64,000 nt of DNA from Candidatus Sodalis endolongispinus (lineage in GTDB: Bacteria; Pseudomonadota; Gammaproteobacteria; Enterobacterales; Enterobacteriaceae), in the NCBI RefSeq assembly GCF_018777395.1, contig NZ_JAFJYC010000001.1:186001-250000 (forward strand), in the 5' to 3' direction. The notes under the pieces were generated by a model. The model saw nothing but the letters and a program-made list of their open reading frames with translations. It was not told where the DNA came from and searched no databases. Below, in pieces: positions 9,396 through 20,311 of this stretch. How positions within the stretch are numbered: position 1 is the stretch's first letter; each line of letters starts with the position of its first letter. The translations under genes and the position numbers were made by a program.

Positions 9396-10559
9396 TTACT
9401 GTTTCGCGCGTTCTTCAAGCATGACCACTGCAGGAAGTTTCTTGCCTTCGACAAATTCAAGGAAAGCGCCGCCGCCAGTGGAAATATAGGAGATTTGATC
9501 GGCAATGCCAAACAGGTCGATGGCCGCCAGGGTATCCCCGCCGCCGGCGATAGAGAATGCCTCGCTATCGGCGATAGCGCGGGCTACCACCTCGGTGCCT
9601 TTACGGAAATTGGCGAACTCGAACACGCCGACCGGACCATTCCACAAAATGGTTTTGGCGTTTTTCATAATTTCCGCCAGACGGGCGGCGGAAACATCGC
9701 CCAAATCCAGGATCTGTTCATTGTCTTGAATTTCGCTGGTGGATTTCAAGGTTGCGGTCGCGGTTTCAGAAAATTCGGTAGCAACGCGAACATCGGTCGG
9801 TACGGGAATATCGCTGTTTTCCAGCAGGCGTTTGGCCTCAGGGATCAGGTCGGCTTCGTAGAGCGATTTACCGACGTTATGCCCCTGCGCCGCAACGAAG
9901 GTGTTGGCGATGCCGCCGCCGACGATGAGCTGATCGGCAATTTTCGACAGCGAATCCAATACGGTCAACTTGGTGGAGACCTTTGAACCGCCAACGATGG
10001 CCACCATCGGCCGGGCCGGATTATCAAGCGCTTTGCCCAGCGCATCCAGCTCATTGAATAGCAGCGGGCCGGCACAGGCGACGGCCGCGAATTTACCTAC
10101 GCCGTGGGTGGAGGCCTGGGCGCGGTGGGCGGTACCGAAGGCATCCATTACGAATACGTCGCACAGCGCGGCATATTTCTTCGCCGGGGCTTCGTCATCT
10201 TTCTTTTCGCCCTTGTTGAAACGCACGTTTTCCAGCACCACCAGTTCGCCCTCGGCGACATCCAAGCCATCAAGGTAATCTTTGGCCAGACGGACCGGAG
10301 AGGACAATTTGCCTTTCAGATAATCCACCACCGGCTGCAAAGAAAACGCGGCGTTGTATTTCCCTTCGGTCGGACGGCCGAGATGGGAGGTCACCATGAC
10401 GCGCGCGCCCTGTTTCAATGCGGCTTCGATAGTGGGTAGAGAGGCGCGGATGCGCGCATCGGAAGTCACTTTCCCGTCTTTAACCGGCACGTTCAGATCG
10501 GAACGGATAAATACACGTTTACCAGCCAGATCCAGATCGGTCATCTTAATTACAGCCAT
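9396..10559 (-). CDS. pgk: Phosphoglycerate kinase
   Basis: Pgk transfers phosphate from 1,3-bisphosphoglycerate to ADP in glycolysis. The 387-residue product has the same length as E. coli. Signatures are [24 protein letters not shown], the hinge region and the nucleotide-binding [13 protein letters not shown] near the C-terminus. In other enterics epd lies directly upstream in the same operon. Here no epd sequence is seen in the following 1.3 kb, so pgk must now be expressed from a promoter in that spacer. Confidence 0.97.
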   Translation of the reverse strand: MAVIKMTDLDLAGKRVFIRSDLNVPVKDGKVTSDARIRASLPTIEAALKQGARVMVTSHLGRPTEGKYNAAFSLQPVVDYLKGKLSSPVRLAKDYLDGLDVAEGELVVLENVRFNKGEKKDDEAPAKKYAALCDVFVMDAFGTAHRAQASTHGVGKFAAVACAGPLLFNELDALGKALDNPARPMVAIVGGSKVSTKLTVLDSLSKIADQLIVGGGIANTFVAAQGHNVGKSLYEADLIPEAKRLLENSDIPVPTDVRVATEFSETATATLKSTSEIQDNEQILDLGDVSAARLAEIMKNAKTILWNGPVGVFEFANFRKGTEVVARAIADSEAFSIAGGGDTLAAIDLFGIADQISYISTGGGAFLEFVEGKKLPAVVMLEERAKQ

Positions 10560-11782
10560 GGTGAACCCTCTTGTTTGATGCTTGCTAAATTGCCTGAGCG
10601 GCGGAGAATGGCTTCCTCACACCGGACCAGTAGTCGCTTGCGTCCCCGTCCATTCAATGCCAATGGGCCAGGCCTGATTCTTTGACATATTAGACGCTTA
10701 AACGTTGTGCTATGCCCGCTCACCGTGGCGGGCGACCTGCCTGCGGCGCGCAAAGCATGTCAGCCTGACTAACAATTCTCTGTTATCAACTATATCACGA
10801 AATGACGCCCGTGCCCGCTTTTGCCATCCGCTCGGGGAGTAATACCGCACGCAACATCACTTGCCGGGGTCACGCCAGCCGCGATCGCCAAGCTGATGAC
10901 TGAATCGCTTCAGCTAGAATAATCAAATCCGCTCGCGGTAGGAATAAATTTGCTGATTTTGTGATACAGATCTTCTTACTGGCGCAAAATTATCGCGTCT
11001 GGGCCATGACAATTCCAAGGATTGCGTCTAGAGGCCAACGGTCTGTTATCTGCTCTGGATACGTCAGCCGTCGCGACCGGGTGCCGGGGTGTTGGGGACT
11101 GCCAAGCCTGATGGCCGGCCAAAACGCTGCCAGAGGAGCCCTCTGCCGGCGGTCGTAAAACGGCGTGCTTTCGTCACGGTCTTAAGGCGATTGCCGGGCG
11201 ACCTCAGCTGATAACGTGCCCTCTACTTTCTCTAATACCTGATCTTGCCCGCCGTGTTTTGGGATCTCCGTTAGGGAAAGAAAATAAGCCGTTTCACAGC
11301 AGGACTGTGCTAGAAAGTATGCGACCCTGTGTTTTGTCATGATTTCATGGACGTATATCAAGGCAATTTTTTTATAACCTTTCCCGAAATCGAAAAAACG
11401 ACCTGCTGACCTGCTTCGCGCCACGCCTATCGACCGTTTCTCAGCCTATGAGTCAGGGAGCAAGTCGGGTGTGATCTGCCCGAATGCAGCCCGTGAACAC
11501 GGAGACATGCTGCCGCATGAAGGGGGTGAAGAATTCAGCCAGAGATGGGAACCGGAATTTAAAATCAAGACGTCTGGCACGGCAGGTGAGGGATGAGAGC
11601 TGCGCCGCATCACCTTTCCGACAGTAGCTGTACGCGCCTGTCTGAACCCGTGACAGCCCGCGTCAGTGCTTGCCTGAGTGCAGTTTGGTATAGGGGTACA
11701 GCAAAACCACCAGAAGCCCCGATGGGTTCATGCTGGCAGTATCGTTCAACAGGACAGATATCACCATCGTATCAATATCAAT
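10560..11782. other. Geneless 1.2-kb spacer at a rearrangement junction
   Basis: No open frame here resembles a known protein on either strand, and epd, expected upstream of pgk, is absent. Left of the spacer the order is serA-rpiA-argP-argO-mscS-fbaA-pgk; right of it is fis-dusB-prmA-panF-acc-mre. These blocks are separated by several minutes on the E. coli map, so this is a synteny breakpoint. The part from 11440 to 11760 has coding-like composition but no recognised homologue. No IS end, tRNA or att-like repeat was found. Confidence 0.6.
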
Positions 11783-11817
11783 AAAAAAGGCGCTTTACCA
11801 TAGGTAAAACGCCTTTA
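11783..11817 (-). terminator. Terminator of the dusB-fis unit
   Basis: Long inverted repeat AAAGGCG-(C)TTTACC / GGTAAAA-CGCCTTT with a run of T in the minus direction, 25 bp after the fis stop. Confidence 0.85.
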
Positions 11818-11841
11818 AAACAATTTGTTATATTGAATCTA

Positions 11842-12138
11842 TCAGTTCATGCCGTATTTTTTCAATTTCTTACGCAGGGTGCCGCGGTTGATGCCCATCA
11901 TCTGCGCCGCGCGGGTCTGATTGCCGCGGGTGTATTGCATGACCATGTCCAACAGAGGCTGTTCTACTTCAGCCAGTACCAGCTCATAGAGGTCGTTGAC
12001 GTCCTGACCGTTTAGTTGAGCAAAATAGTTCTTCAGTGCTTGCTTTACCGAGTCACGCAGGGGTTTTTGCGTTACCTGATCCTGAGAGTTAACGGTGGAA
12101 ACGGTCAGTACGTCAGAATTTACGCGTTGTTCGAACAT
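11842..12138 (-). CDS. fis: DNA-binding protein Fis
   Basis: Fis is a homodimeric nucleoid protein that bends DNA and activates rRNA and tRNA promoters in fast growth. The 98-residue protein is essentially identical to E. coli Fis, ending with the helix-turn-helix [20 protein letters not shown]. It is the second gene of the dusB-fis unit; dusB is frameshifted but fis is intact. The gap between the dusB stop and fis ATG is about 23 bp. In E. coli, Fis translation is helped by sequences within and just downstream of dusB, so decay of dusB might affect Fis levels. Confidence 0.98.
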   Translation of the reverse strand: MFEQRVNSDVLTVSTVNSQDQVTQKPLRDSVKQALKNYFAQLNGQDVNDLYELVLAEVEQPLLDMVMQYTRGNQTRAAQMMGINRGTLRKKLKKYGMN

Positions 12139-12161
12139 AGTTCTGTCTGCTCTTTTTTCTA

Positions 12162-13115
12162 TTACGCAAGATTTGCAAAGTATGCCTCCAACGCCTCCAG
12201 CTGTTCGCTGGCATCCTCTATGGCGTTGAATGTGCGCCTAAACTGGTTGTCAGGGGCATGCGCCTGTAAAGACCAGGACACGTGCTTACGAGCGATGCGG
12301 AATCCCTTGCCTGGACCATAAAAGTCGTGCAATTTCCTAACATGCTCCATCAACAAATGCTTCACCTCGCCTAACGGCAGCAGCAGCAGTTCCCCCCGTA
12401 TACAGATAATGCTGGATTTCCCGGAAGATCCAGGGTCTTCCCTGAGCGGCACGACCTATCATCAGGGCGTACGCCCCGGTGTAATCCAGCACCGCTCTGG
12501 CTTTCTGCGGGTCAGTGATGTCTCCATTGGCGATAACCGGAATGGAAACACCCTGCTTAACTGCCCGAATACTGTCGTACTCCGCGTTGCCGTTGAACAG
12601 GCAAGCGCGGGTGCGGCCATGAATCGTGATGGCCTGTATACCACAATCTTCGGCCAATTGGGCAATTTGTACACAATTTCGGTGATCCGGCGCCCAGCCT
12701 GTACGAATTTTCAGCGTCACCGGGACATCGACGGCACGCACTACCGCGGTCAAGATCTGCTTGATGAGATCCGGATACTGCAATAATGCCGAGCCAGCCA
12801 ATTTACGGTTCACTTTCTTGGCTGGGCAACCCATGTTGATATCAATCAGCTGCGCGCCGTTCGCCACGTTAATGACGGCGGCGGCGGCCATATCAGCAGG
12901 ATCGCACGCACCGCCCGGATACCGGGTTCATCACTATGTACCATGCGCAAACGCGACTTATCCGTCCGCCACACCTCAGGGCTCGAGGAGAGCATTTCCG
13001 AAACCGTCATTCCCGCCCCCACTGCGTGACATAAGGCTCTGAACGGGCGATCTGTCACACCGGCCATCGGAGCCGCAATCAGGCAATTAGCGAGCTGGAG
13101 GTGTCCAATACGCAT
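12162..13115 (-). pseudogene. dusB: tRNA-dihydrouridine synthase B, frameshifted
   Basis: DusB reduces uridine in tRNA with FMN/NADPH. The N-terminal part (MRIGHLQLANCLIAAPMAGV to DEPGIRAVR) is in one frame. Homology then resumes after a shift and short loss near 12890 with [20 protein letters not shown] and the catalytic-cysteine region [19 protein letters not shown], and runs to about 12400. A second shift near 12400 moves the last 90 residues ([20 protein letters not shown] to LEAYFANLA) into a third frame. The start ATG at 13115 matches E. coli. The gene leads the fis operon, so the region is still transcribed. Confidence 0.92.
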
Positions 13116-13153
13116 AGACAGAGAGAGACCATACTGTGTCCGCAAGGGCGCAT

Positions 13154-13182
13154 ATATTACGCATTTTTTTCATCAGATGAAA
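13154..13182 (-). promoter_or_regulatory. dusB-fis promoter
   Basis: On the minus strand, TTTCAT (13182-13177) and TAATAT (13159-13154) are separated by 17 bp. They are followed by a GC-rich discriminator GCGCCC, as in the stringently controlled E. coli fis promoter. It lies about 40 bp upstream of the dusB start. Confidence 0.7.
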
Positions 13183-13384
13183 GGCCAAACTTTGAACAAT
13201 TATGTGTCGGCGATCAATGATTTCAGTCTTTTTTTTGCAATGGTTACGCTTTTTTCAATAAATACATTAAGTTAACAAAAATAGTCTATTTTGTCTGATA
13301 ATCATTTTTTCCGCCGGACGCCGGCGAGAGTGGACCAGAGGATGAAGCGGCTCCCGTCGCCGCGCACACTATCGGCGCCGCGGT

Positions 13385-13520
13385 TCGGTTCGTCTTCAGC
13401 ATGGTGCGCGACACCCGCGTCGCGGTGCGATTCGTCCAGCAGGGTACGCGATACCCGCGTCGCGATGCGATTCGTCCAGCGTGATACGCGACAACTGCGC
13501 CGCGGTGCGATGGGTCTTCA
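13385..13520. repeat. Imperfect tandem repeat, 40-bp period
   Basis: Copies beginning ATTCGTCCAGC or ATGGGTCTTCAGC start at 13430, 13470 and 13510, with a more diverged copy before 13430. Each carries ACGCGATACCCGCGTCGCG or a close variant. The array fills the space between dusB and prmA and its last copy reaches the prmA stop codon. Confidence 0.75.
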
Positions 13521-14399
13521 GCGTCGCGTGCCGGTAATCCGGCACCACTCGTCATTTTCGGCCACCGGATCGAGGGCGAAGGCTGCGGCATAGGCCTGCG
13601 CCACGCTTTCAGCCTGGCTGGCCAGGATGCCAGACAGACCCAGTGCGCCGCCCGGCCGAGGTAAGTCAATGATAAGCGGCGCCAGCTCGCGTAGCGGCCC
13701 GACGAGGATGTTCGCCACCACCACGTCGGCATGCAGGTGTTGCGGCTGCTGTTGCGGCAGATACAACGCCAGACGTTCCGCCACACCGTTACGCTGAGCA
13801 TTGTCGCGGCTGGCCAGAATCGCCTGCGGGTCGATATCGATGCCGACAACGTGCGCGGCACCCAACTTCAAGGCGGCGATGGCCAAAATGCCGGAACCAC
13901 AGCCGAAATCGATAACTGTCTTGCCGCGCAGATCGAGACCGTCCAGCCATTGCAGGCACAGCGCGGTGGTCGGGTGCGTGCCGGTACCGAAAGCCAGGCC
14001 CGGATCGAGCATCACATTCACCGCCTGCGGGTCCGGCACCGGGCGCCAGCTGGGGCAAATCCAGAGTCGTTCGCCGAAGCGCATGGGATGAAAATTGTCC
14101 ATCCATTCACGCTCCCAGTCTTTATCCTCCAACTGCTCGATTTTATAGCTGAAATTTTCGCCCAGAAGTGGCTGGGCCTTTAGCACGTCCACAACCGTCG
14201 CCATATCGGTCGCGGCGTCATACAGGCCGATAACATCGGTATCGCCCCACAGGCGCGTCTCGCCCGGTAGAGGCTCATATACGGGGACATCGTGGGTATC
14301 TTGAAAGGTTACCGACACCGCGCCGCTTTCCGTCAGGGCGTCGCTTAAGGTATCCGCCTGTTGGCCGGTGGTGGTGATTTTAAGTTGTATCCAGGGCAT
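13518..14399 (-). CDS. prmA: Ribosomal protein L11 methyltransferase
   Basis: PrmA trimethylates several residues of ribosomal protein L11 using S-adenosylmethionine. The 293-residue protein, the same length as E. coli, starts [12 protein letters not shown]. It has the linker ([19 protein letters not shown]) and the SAM-binding motif [21 protein letters not shown], ending [10 protein letters not shown]. It is in the same open frame as the preceding panF remnant because the panF stop is gone, so ribosomes reading panF could run into prmA. The ATG at 14399 is taken as the start because the family begins there. Confidence 0.93.
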   Translation of the reverse strand: MPWIQLKITTTGQQADTLSDALTESGAVSVTFQDTHDVPVYEPLPGETRLWGDTDVIGLYDAATDMATVVDVLKAQPLLGENFSYKIEQLEDKDWEREWMDNFHPMRFGERLWICPSWRPVPDPQAVNVMLDPGLAFGTGTHPTTALCLQWLDGLDLRGKTVIDFGCGSGILAIAALKLGAAHVVGIDIDPQAILASRDNAQRNGVAERLALYLPQQQPQHLHADVVVANILVGPLRELAPLIIDLPRPGGALGLSGILASQAESVAQAYAAAFALDPVAENDEWCRITGTRR

Positions 14400-15639
14400 A
14401 GCGGTTCTCGTTATTTCGGTTAAAAGGCGGTGGCGGCGCCCGAAGCGGTTGCCCGCCAGAAACGCCAGCAGGCTCAGCGCTAGCGCCATTACGATCGGAT
14501 GAAAGCCGCCCGGCTGCAGATGGAAACCGGCTAACGCGGCATAGCTTGCTCCGCCGGTTATCATGCTGCTCAGGGCGCCGGCGGCGTTGGCACGTTCCCA
14601 ATAAAGCCCCAGCACCAGTGGACAAAGGAATACCGCCTCCATTCCACCGAACGCCAGCAAGTTTAGCCAGATGATCATTTCCGGCGGACGCCAGGCGGCC
14701 AGCAACAGCAGCAGGCCCAATACTAAGGTGACCAAACTCGATATGCGCTTCAGGCGGCGTTCGTTGCTCGCTTGATGCGGTTGCAGGCTCAAATAGAGGT
14801 CTTTGATAATGGTGGCGGAAGATTGCAATAATTGCGCATTAATCGTCGACATAATCGCTGCCAGCGGCGCCGCCAGAAAGATGCCCGCCAGCAGCGGCAG
14901 CAGCAGTTGTACCATCAGGGTGGGCACCACCAGATCGGGCACGTCCAGTCCGGGCAATACCGCGCGTCCCAAAGCCCCGGCGAGGTGGATGCCGCGCATT
15001 AGCACCCCGATGACCACCGTGCCGAGGATCATGCCGCGGTGAACCGCTTTACTGTCGCGATAGGAGATGCAGCGCACCGCGGTATGGGGCAGGCCAATGA
15101 CGCCGAAACACACCAGGATCCAAAACGAGGTCATGAATTTGGGCGTCAGTATGCAATCCACGCCGTGAGGGGATGCCGGCGGCGGTCTCCAGCAGGCGGG
15201 CGCCGCCGACAAACTGTACCGTCATGGCGCCGATGAAGGCCACCAGCAGACTGATGCTGGCGAGCCATACCAGTAGCGGGCTACCAACACGGGCCAACAG
15301 CATATCGTTAAGGGTGACCGCGTTATAACGCCTGGCAAGAATGGCGAATTTTTTGCCCAAGACGCCCAGAGATAACCACACCGCCGGCAGTTGTATAATC
15401 GATAACAGCACCCAGCCGAGACCGTATTTATAGGCCGCGCCAGGCCCACCGATGAAAGAGCTGGCGCTGATGTAGGTAGCGGTAATGGTCATAGCCAAGA
15501 CAAAATCTCCCATCGAACGGCTGCCAAGAAAGTATTCCTGCAGAAAATTGCCCTGTGCGCGCTGGCGGAAGGCATACAGCGAGAGCAGGAACACCAGCGC
15601 CAGGTAGGCGACAAAGGGCACTATCACGTCACTGCGCAT
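14400..15639 (-). pseudogene. panF: Sodium/pantothenate symporter, internal deletion
   Basis: PanF imports pantothenate with sodium (SSS family). The first about 155 residues (EYFLGSRSMGDFVLAM, then FIGGPGAAYKYGLGW and [11 protein letters not shown]) are in one frame. Near 15165 about 80 residues are missing and the frame changes. Homology resumes at [20 protein letters not shown] and continues to [11 protein letters not shown]. The original stop is not read: the frame continues through [13 protein letters not shown] straight into prmA. Loss of several transmembrane helices makes transport unlikely. Confidence 0.92.
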
Positions 15640-15871
15640 CGCTGTCCTCCAGCGAAATATCGCGATAGATTATCCGCACCATCAGCCAGCACAGGCCGAT
15701 AAACAGCAGCGGCACCCACAGACAGGCCATCTCAAACCAATGGGGCAGGCCGGTGATACCCGGGCCATTATCCGGCAGGTAAGCCGCCAAGATCCAGGCG
15801 GCCAGATAGGCCAGGGTCAGGCCGAAGGCCCACCGCGCTTCGCGGTGAGCTTGGTGGAATCGTTTATCCAT
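15629..15871 (-). CDS. yhdT: DUF997 membrane protein YhdT
   Basis: YhdT is a short inner-membrane protein found upstream of panF; its function is unknown. The 80-residue product begins MDKRFHQAHREARWAFGLTL and has two hydrophobic segments separated by the GLPHWFEMACLW motif, ending IYRDISLEDSDAQ. It overlaps the panF start by 11 bp, which suggests translational coupling. The frame is intact although panF is broken, so it may have no remaining partner. Confidence 0.92.
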   Translation of the reverse strand: MDKRFHQAHREARWAFGLTLAYLAAWILAAYLPDNGPGITGLPHWFEMACLWVPLLFIGLCWLMVRIIYRDISLEDSDAQ

Positions 15872-15963
15872 AATGATCTTCGCCTTAAGAAGTTAACGCT
15901 TGCCGCAAAACTCACGCGTTTACGGCATGTTGACGCATCGCCGGGCTTTCATCGCCGTCATAG

Positions 15964-15989
15964 CAAAAGGCCGGTGTTTAACCGGCCTT
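15964..15989 (-). terminator. Terminator downstream of accC
   Basis: Perfect 8-bp stem AAGGCCGG / CCGGCCTT with a 7-nt loop and TTTT in the minus direction, about 40 bp after the accC stop. It separates the acc operon from yhdT-panF-prmA. Confidence 0.8.
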
Positions 15990-16029
15990 GACGTATTATG
16001 CGCAAGCGTAAGGGCTCTCGCCCTAGCGC

Positions 16030-17379
16030 TTAGGTTTCCTGCAGCCCGAGCTTCTTCTCCAGATAATGGATGTTGGTGCCACCCTGCTGGAAATGCTCGT
16101 CGTTCATAATCTTCAACTGCAGATCGATATTGGTTTTGATGCCGTCGATAATCAGCTCCGTCAGCGCATTTTTCATGCGGGCGATAGCCACGTCCCGGGT
16201 CTCACCAAAGCAGATAAGCTTGCCTATCATCGAGTCGTAATAAGGCGGTACCGTGTAACCGGCATAAATATGCGATTCCCAGCGTACACCTAAGCCGCCC
16301 GGCGCGTGGAAGCGGGTAATTTTACCCGGACTCGGCAGGAAGCTGGTGGGATCCTCGGCATTGATGCGGCACTCCACCGCGTGACCGGACACTTTCACCT
16401 CCTCCTGCTTCAACGAAAGGGGGTGGCCGGCGGCGATGCGCAACTGCTCTTTGATGAGGTCTACGCCGGTTATCATCTCGGTGACCGGGTGTTCTACCTG
16501 AATACGGGTATTCATCTCGATAAAGAAGAATTCACCGTTTTCGTACAAGAATTCAAAGGTACCGGCGCCGCGATAACCGATTTCCACGCAGGCTTTGGCG
16601 CAGCGCTCGCCGATAAAGCGGCGCAGCTCCTCGGTGATGCCCGGGGCCGGCGCTTCTTCTACCACTTTCTGATGACGGCGCTGCATGGAACAGTCGCGCT
16701 CAGCGAGGTAAAGGGCGTTACCCTGACCGTCCGCCAGCACCTGAATCTCAATATGGCGCGGATTCTCTAGGTACTTCTCCATGTAGACCATATCGCTGTT
16801 GAACGCAGCCTTCGCTTCGGCGCGGGTCATACGGATTGAAGCTTCTAGCTCTTTGTCGCTGCGCACCACGCGCATCCCACGCCCGCCGCCGCCGCCGGAG
16901 GCCTTGATGATGACCGGATAGCCGATGCGGTTGGCGATGGCGCGGTTTTTATCCATATTCTCCCCCACCGGGCCGTCGGAGCCGGGGACGCAGGGGACAT
17001 CGGCTTTTTTCATCGCGTTGATGGCGGAAACTTTATCACCCATTAGCCTAATGGTTTCCGCCCGCGGGCCGATAAAGATAAAGCCGGAACGCTCAACCTG
17101 TTCGGCGAAATCGGCGTTTTCGGACAGAAAACCATAACCCGGGTGGATAGCCACTGAGCCGGTAATTTCTGCCGCAGAGATAATGGCGGGAATATTCAGG
17201 TAACTTTTAACCGAAGGCGGCTGGCCGATGCAGATAGTTTCATCGGCCAGCAGCACATGTTTCAGGTCACGGTCGGCGGTGGAATGTACCGCCACGGTTT
17301 TAATACCCAGTTCTTTGCACGCGCGCAGAATACGCAATGCAATTTCACCGCGGTTGGCGATGACAATTTTATCTAGCAT
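16030..17379 (-). CDS. accC: Acetyl-CoA carboxylase, biotin carboxylase subunit
   Basis: AccC carboxylates biotin on AccB with ATP and bicarbonate, the first half-reaction of fatty acid synthesis. The 449-residue protein (same as E. coli) begins [20 protein letters not shown]. It contains the ATP-grasp fold with the glycine-rich lid [14 protein letters not shown], and [19 protein letters not shown] and [18 protein letters not shown] at the active site. It follows accB with an 11-bp gap, forming the accBC operon with aroQ upstream. Intact. Confidence 0.98.
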   Translation of the reverse strand: MLDKIVIANRGEIALRILRACKELGIKTVAVHSTADRDLKHVLLADETICIGQPPSVKSYLNIPAIISAAEITGSVAIHPGYGFLSENADFAEQVERSGFIFIGPRAETIRLMGDKVSAINAMKKADVPCVPGSDGPVGENMDKNRAIANRIGYPVIIKASGGGGGRGMRVVRSDKELEASIRMTRAEAKAAFNSDMVYMEKYLENPRHIEIQVLADGQGNALYLAERDCSMQRRHQKVVEEAPAPGITEELRRFIGERCAKACVEIGYRGAGTFEFLYENGEFFFIEMNTRIQVEHPVTEMITGVDLIKEQLRIAAGHPLSLKQEEVKVSGHAVECRINAEDPTSFLPSPGKITRFHAPGGLGVRWESHIYAGYTVPPYYDSMIGKLICFGETRDVAIARMKNALTELIIDGIKTNIDLQLKIMNDEHFQQGGTNIHYLEKKLGLQET

Positions 17380-17390
17380 TTGGCGCCTCG

Positions 17391-17855
17391 TTATTCGATG
17401 ACGACCAGCGGCTCGTCGAATTCTACCGGTTGACCGTTGTCCAGCAGGATAGCTTTCACCACGCCGGCTTTGTCCGATTCAATCTGGTTCATCATTTTCA
17501 TCGCTTCAACGATACAAAGGGTGTTGCCAACGTTGACCTTCTGACCGACCTCGACGAAAGGTTTCGCATCCGGGCTGGTGGTGCGATAGAACGTCCCCAC
17601 CATCGGCGAGCGCACCAGGTGACCGCTCATGGTCGCAGGCGCGGCGGCGGCTTCCGCTGCGACTGGCGCGGCGACGGCCGGGGCCGCTGGCTGTTGCTGC
17701 ACCGCTGGGATATAAGCCTGTTGCATCATCGGATAGGCCGGTTGCGCCCCAGCACGACTGATACGAACCGATTCTTCACCTTCAGAAATTTCCAGCTCGG
17801 AAATGCCGGATTCTTCAACCAGTTCAATCAGTTTCTTGATCTTACGAATATCCAT
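17391..17855 (-). CDS. accB: Biotin carboxyl carrier protein
   Basis: AccB carries the biotin between the carboxylase and carboxyltransferase halves of acetyl-CoA carboxylase. It has 154 residues. An N-terminal helical part ([18 protein letters not shown]) is joined by an Ala/Pro-rich flexible linker (about residues 45-75) to the biotinyl domain. The biotinylated lysine lies in [11 protein letters not shown], and the protein ends DEPLVVIE. It is between aroQ and accC in one transcription direction. Intact. Confidence 0.98.
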   Translation of the reverse strand: MDIRKIKKLIELVEESGISELEISEGEESVRISRAGAQPAYPMMQQAYIPAVQQQPAAPAVAAPVAAEAAAAPATMSGHLVRSPMVGTFYRTTSPDAKPFVEVGQKVNVGNTLCIVEAMKMMNQIESDKAGVVKAILLDNGQPVEFDEPLVVIE

Positions 17856-17876
17856 GAGTGGGGTTCCATACTCTAA

Positions 17877-18329
17877 TTAATTGGATGTTGACAGGCGTTT
17901 GACCGCCGTCTGTAAAGCAAAGTGATAGCCGTCGGCGCCGAGGCCGCATATCACGCCAACTGCAATATCAGACAGATAGGATTGATGACGGAAAGGTTCC
18001 CGCGCATGGACATTGGAGAGGTGAATCTCAATGAACGGGATGTTTACCGCTAACAGCGCATCGCGCAGGGCGACGCTGGTATGGGTAAACGCCGCGGGGT
18101 TGATAACGATAAAATCGGTATTGCCCCGGGCCTGATGGATACGGTCGATCAGCGCATGCTCGGCGTTGGATTGAAAATGGCTAAGTTCTGCCACCAGACT
18201 GCCGGCCAGCGCGCTTAGGCCCGCGATAATATCGGCAAGCGTGGTATGACCATACTTGTCCGGTTCGCGGGTGCCGAGCAAATTCATGTTCGGCCCATTG
18301 AGAAGCAAAATGTGGAACTTATCGGCCAT
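17877..18329 (-). CDS. aroQ: 3-dehydroquinate dehydratase, type II
   Basis: AroQ converts 3-dehydroquinate to 3-dehydroshikimate in the shikimate pathway. The 150-residue protein has the type II motifs [15 protein letters not shown] with the catalytic tyrosine region (PDKYGHTTL), [16 protein letters not shown] and [15 protein letters not shown]. The start [14 protein letters not shown] is preferred over one seven codons upstream. E. coli lacks this gene at this place and uses type I AroD; aroQ upstream of accBC is typical of Yersinia, Serratia and Sodalis relatives. Confidence 0.94.
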   Translation of the reverse strand: MADKFHILLLNGPNMNLLGTREPDKYGHTTLADIIAGLSALAGSLVAELSHFQSNAEHALIDRIHQARGNTDFIVINPAAFTHTSVALRDALLAVNIPFIEIHLSNVHAREPFRHQSYLSDIAVGVICGLGADGYHFALQTAVKRLSTSN

Positions 18330-18570
18330 TGTGCGGCGATCTCCCTTCAATTTACGTTACCCCGTAGAAAATAACCAACGGTAAACGATTTGTCATCTTT
18401 TTGCTGACATTTCGATGCTGATTTGCCATCGGGGTCAGGCATTATAATGATATCGCGGATTTTCGCAGCAAATTACTGGCGGTATCCGCGAAGATATCTT
18501 TTAACGACCTGTTTCGGGCGGGAGCAAGATAACGCAACTGGCGGTCGGAGCGAAAGTGAAAATTGATCTT

Positions 18571-19169
18571 TCACCGTAACCATTGGCGAAATTTCTTATA
18601 GCGCAAGGTCAGAAGCGCCAGCGCCGCCACTGCATACAGCACCGGCTGTGGCGACAGGATCTTGACTGACCACAGATAGTGAATCGGCGCCAGGATGGCC
18701 ACTATATAAATCAGATTGTGCAAAATTTGCCAGCGATTTTTTAATTTGCGCTGTGCCCAAAGGGTAGAGGTGCAGGTCAGCAACAGCAAAATGATCCAAC
18801 TGGTCATACCGAGAATCAGATAGGGTCGGGTCACCAGCTCGCGGCTAAGTAAGCGCAGATTGTCGATCCCGAGCTCCAGTAGCGCATAACTGGCTAAATG
18901 CAGCGTCGCCTAGGCGAAACACCATAACCCGAGCAGCCGCCGACAGCGAGTCAGTAGCGGCTGACGGCCGTAGCGGGCCAGCGGCGTCACCAATAGCGAG
19001 GCCAGTAACAGCTTAAGCGCCATGCGGCCGGTGAAATGTTGAATATCTTTGACGGGATCGGCGCTGAAAGCCCCCTGGTTGACGGCGTAGACCAGCCACA
19101 GCAGGGGCAATAAGGCGGCCAGATGCAGAAGTATTTTCAAGAAGACGATGTGTTTCAGATTCAGGCGCA

Positions 19170-19170
<1 letters not shown>
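18571..19170 (-). pseudogene. msrQ: MsrQ haem-containing membrane subunit, one nonsense codon
   Basis: MsrQ (YedZ) is the cytochrome-b-type membrane partner that feeds electrons to the periplasmic methionine sulfoxide reductase MsrP. The frame reads [21 protein letters not shown] to [10 protein letters not shown], then TAG at 18910-18912. It continues in the same frame with [16 protein letters not shown] to KFRQWLR. E. coli has Trp at the stop position (CFAWATLH), so one TGG to TAG change explains the break. The haem-ligand histidine regions are split. It overlaps the msrP stop by one base. Confidence 0.93.
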
Positions 19171-20171
<1,001 letters not shown>

Positions 20172-20311
20172 GGCGTACTCCAGCGGGATTATTTTAGTGC
20201 CGGTTTAAGTATGACGTATAAATTGCGTTTTTATTCGCTGGCGGAAACGGCTATTTTTAATGCGGCCCGTTAACAAATACCGGTAACCTTCTTTTGTTAT
20301 GGAGTTCAGGG

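Noticed and set aside
10961..11158. Small plus-strand frame in the breakpoint spacer as a gene
   Set aside because: No homology recalled, no clear ribosome site and no hydrophobic or domain pattern.
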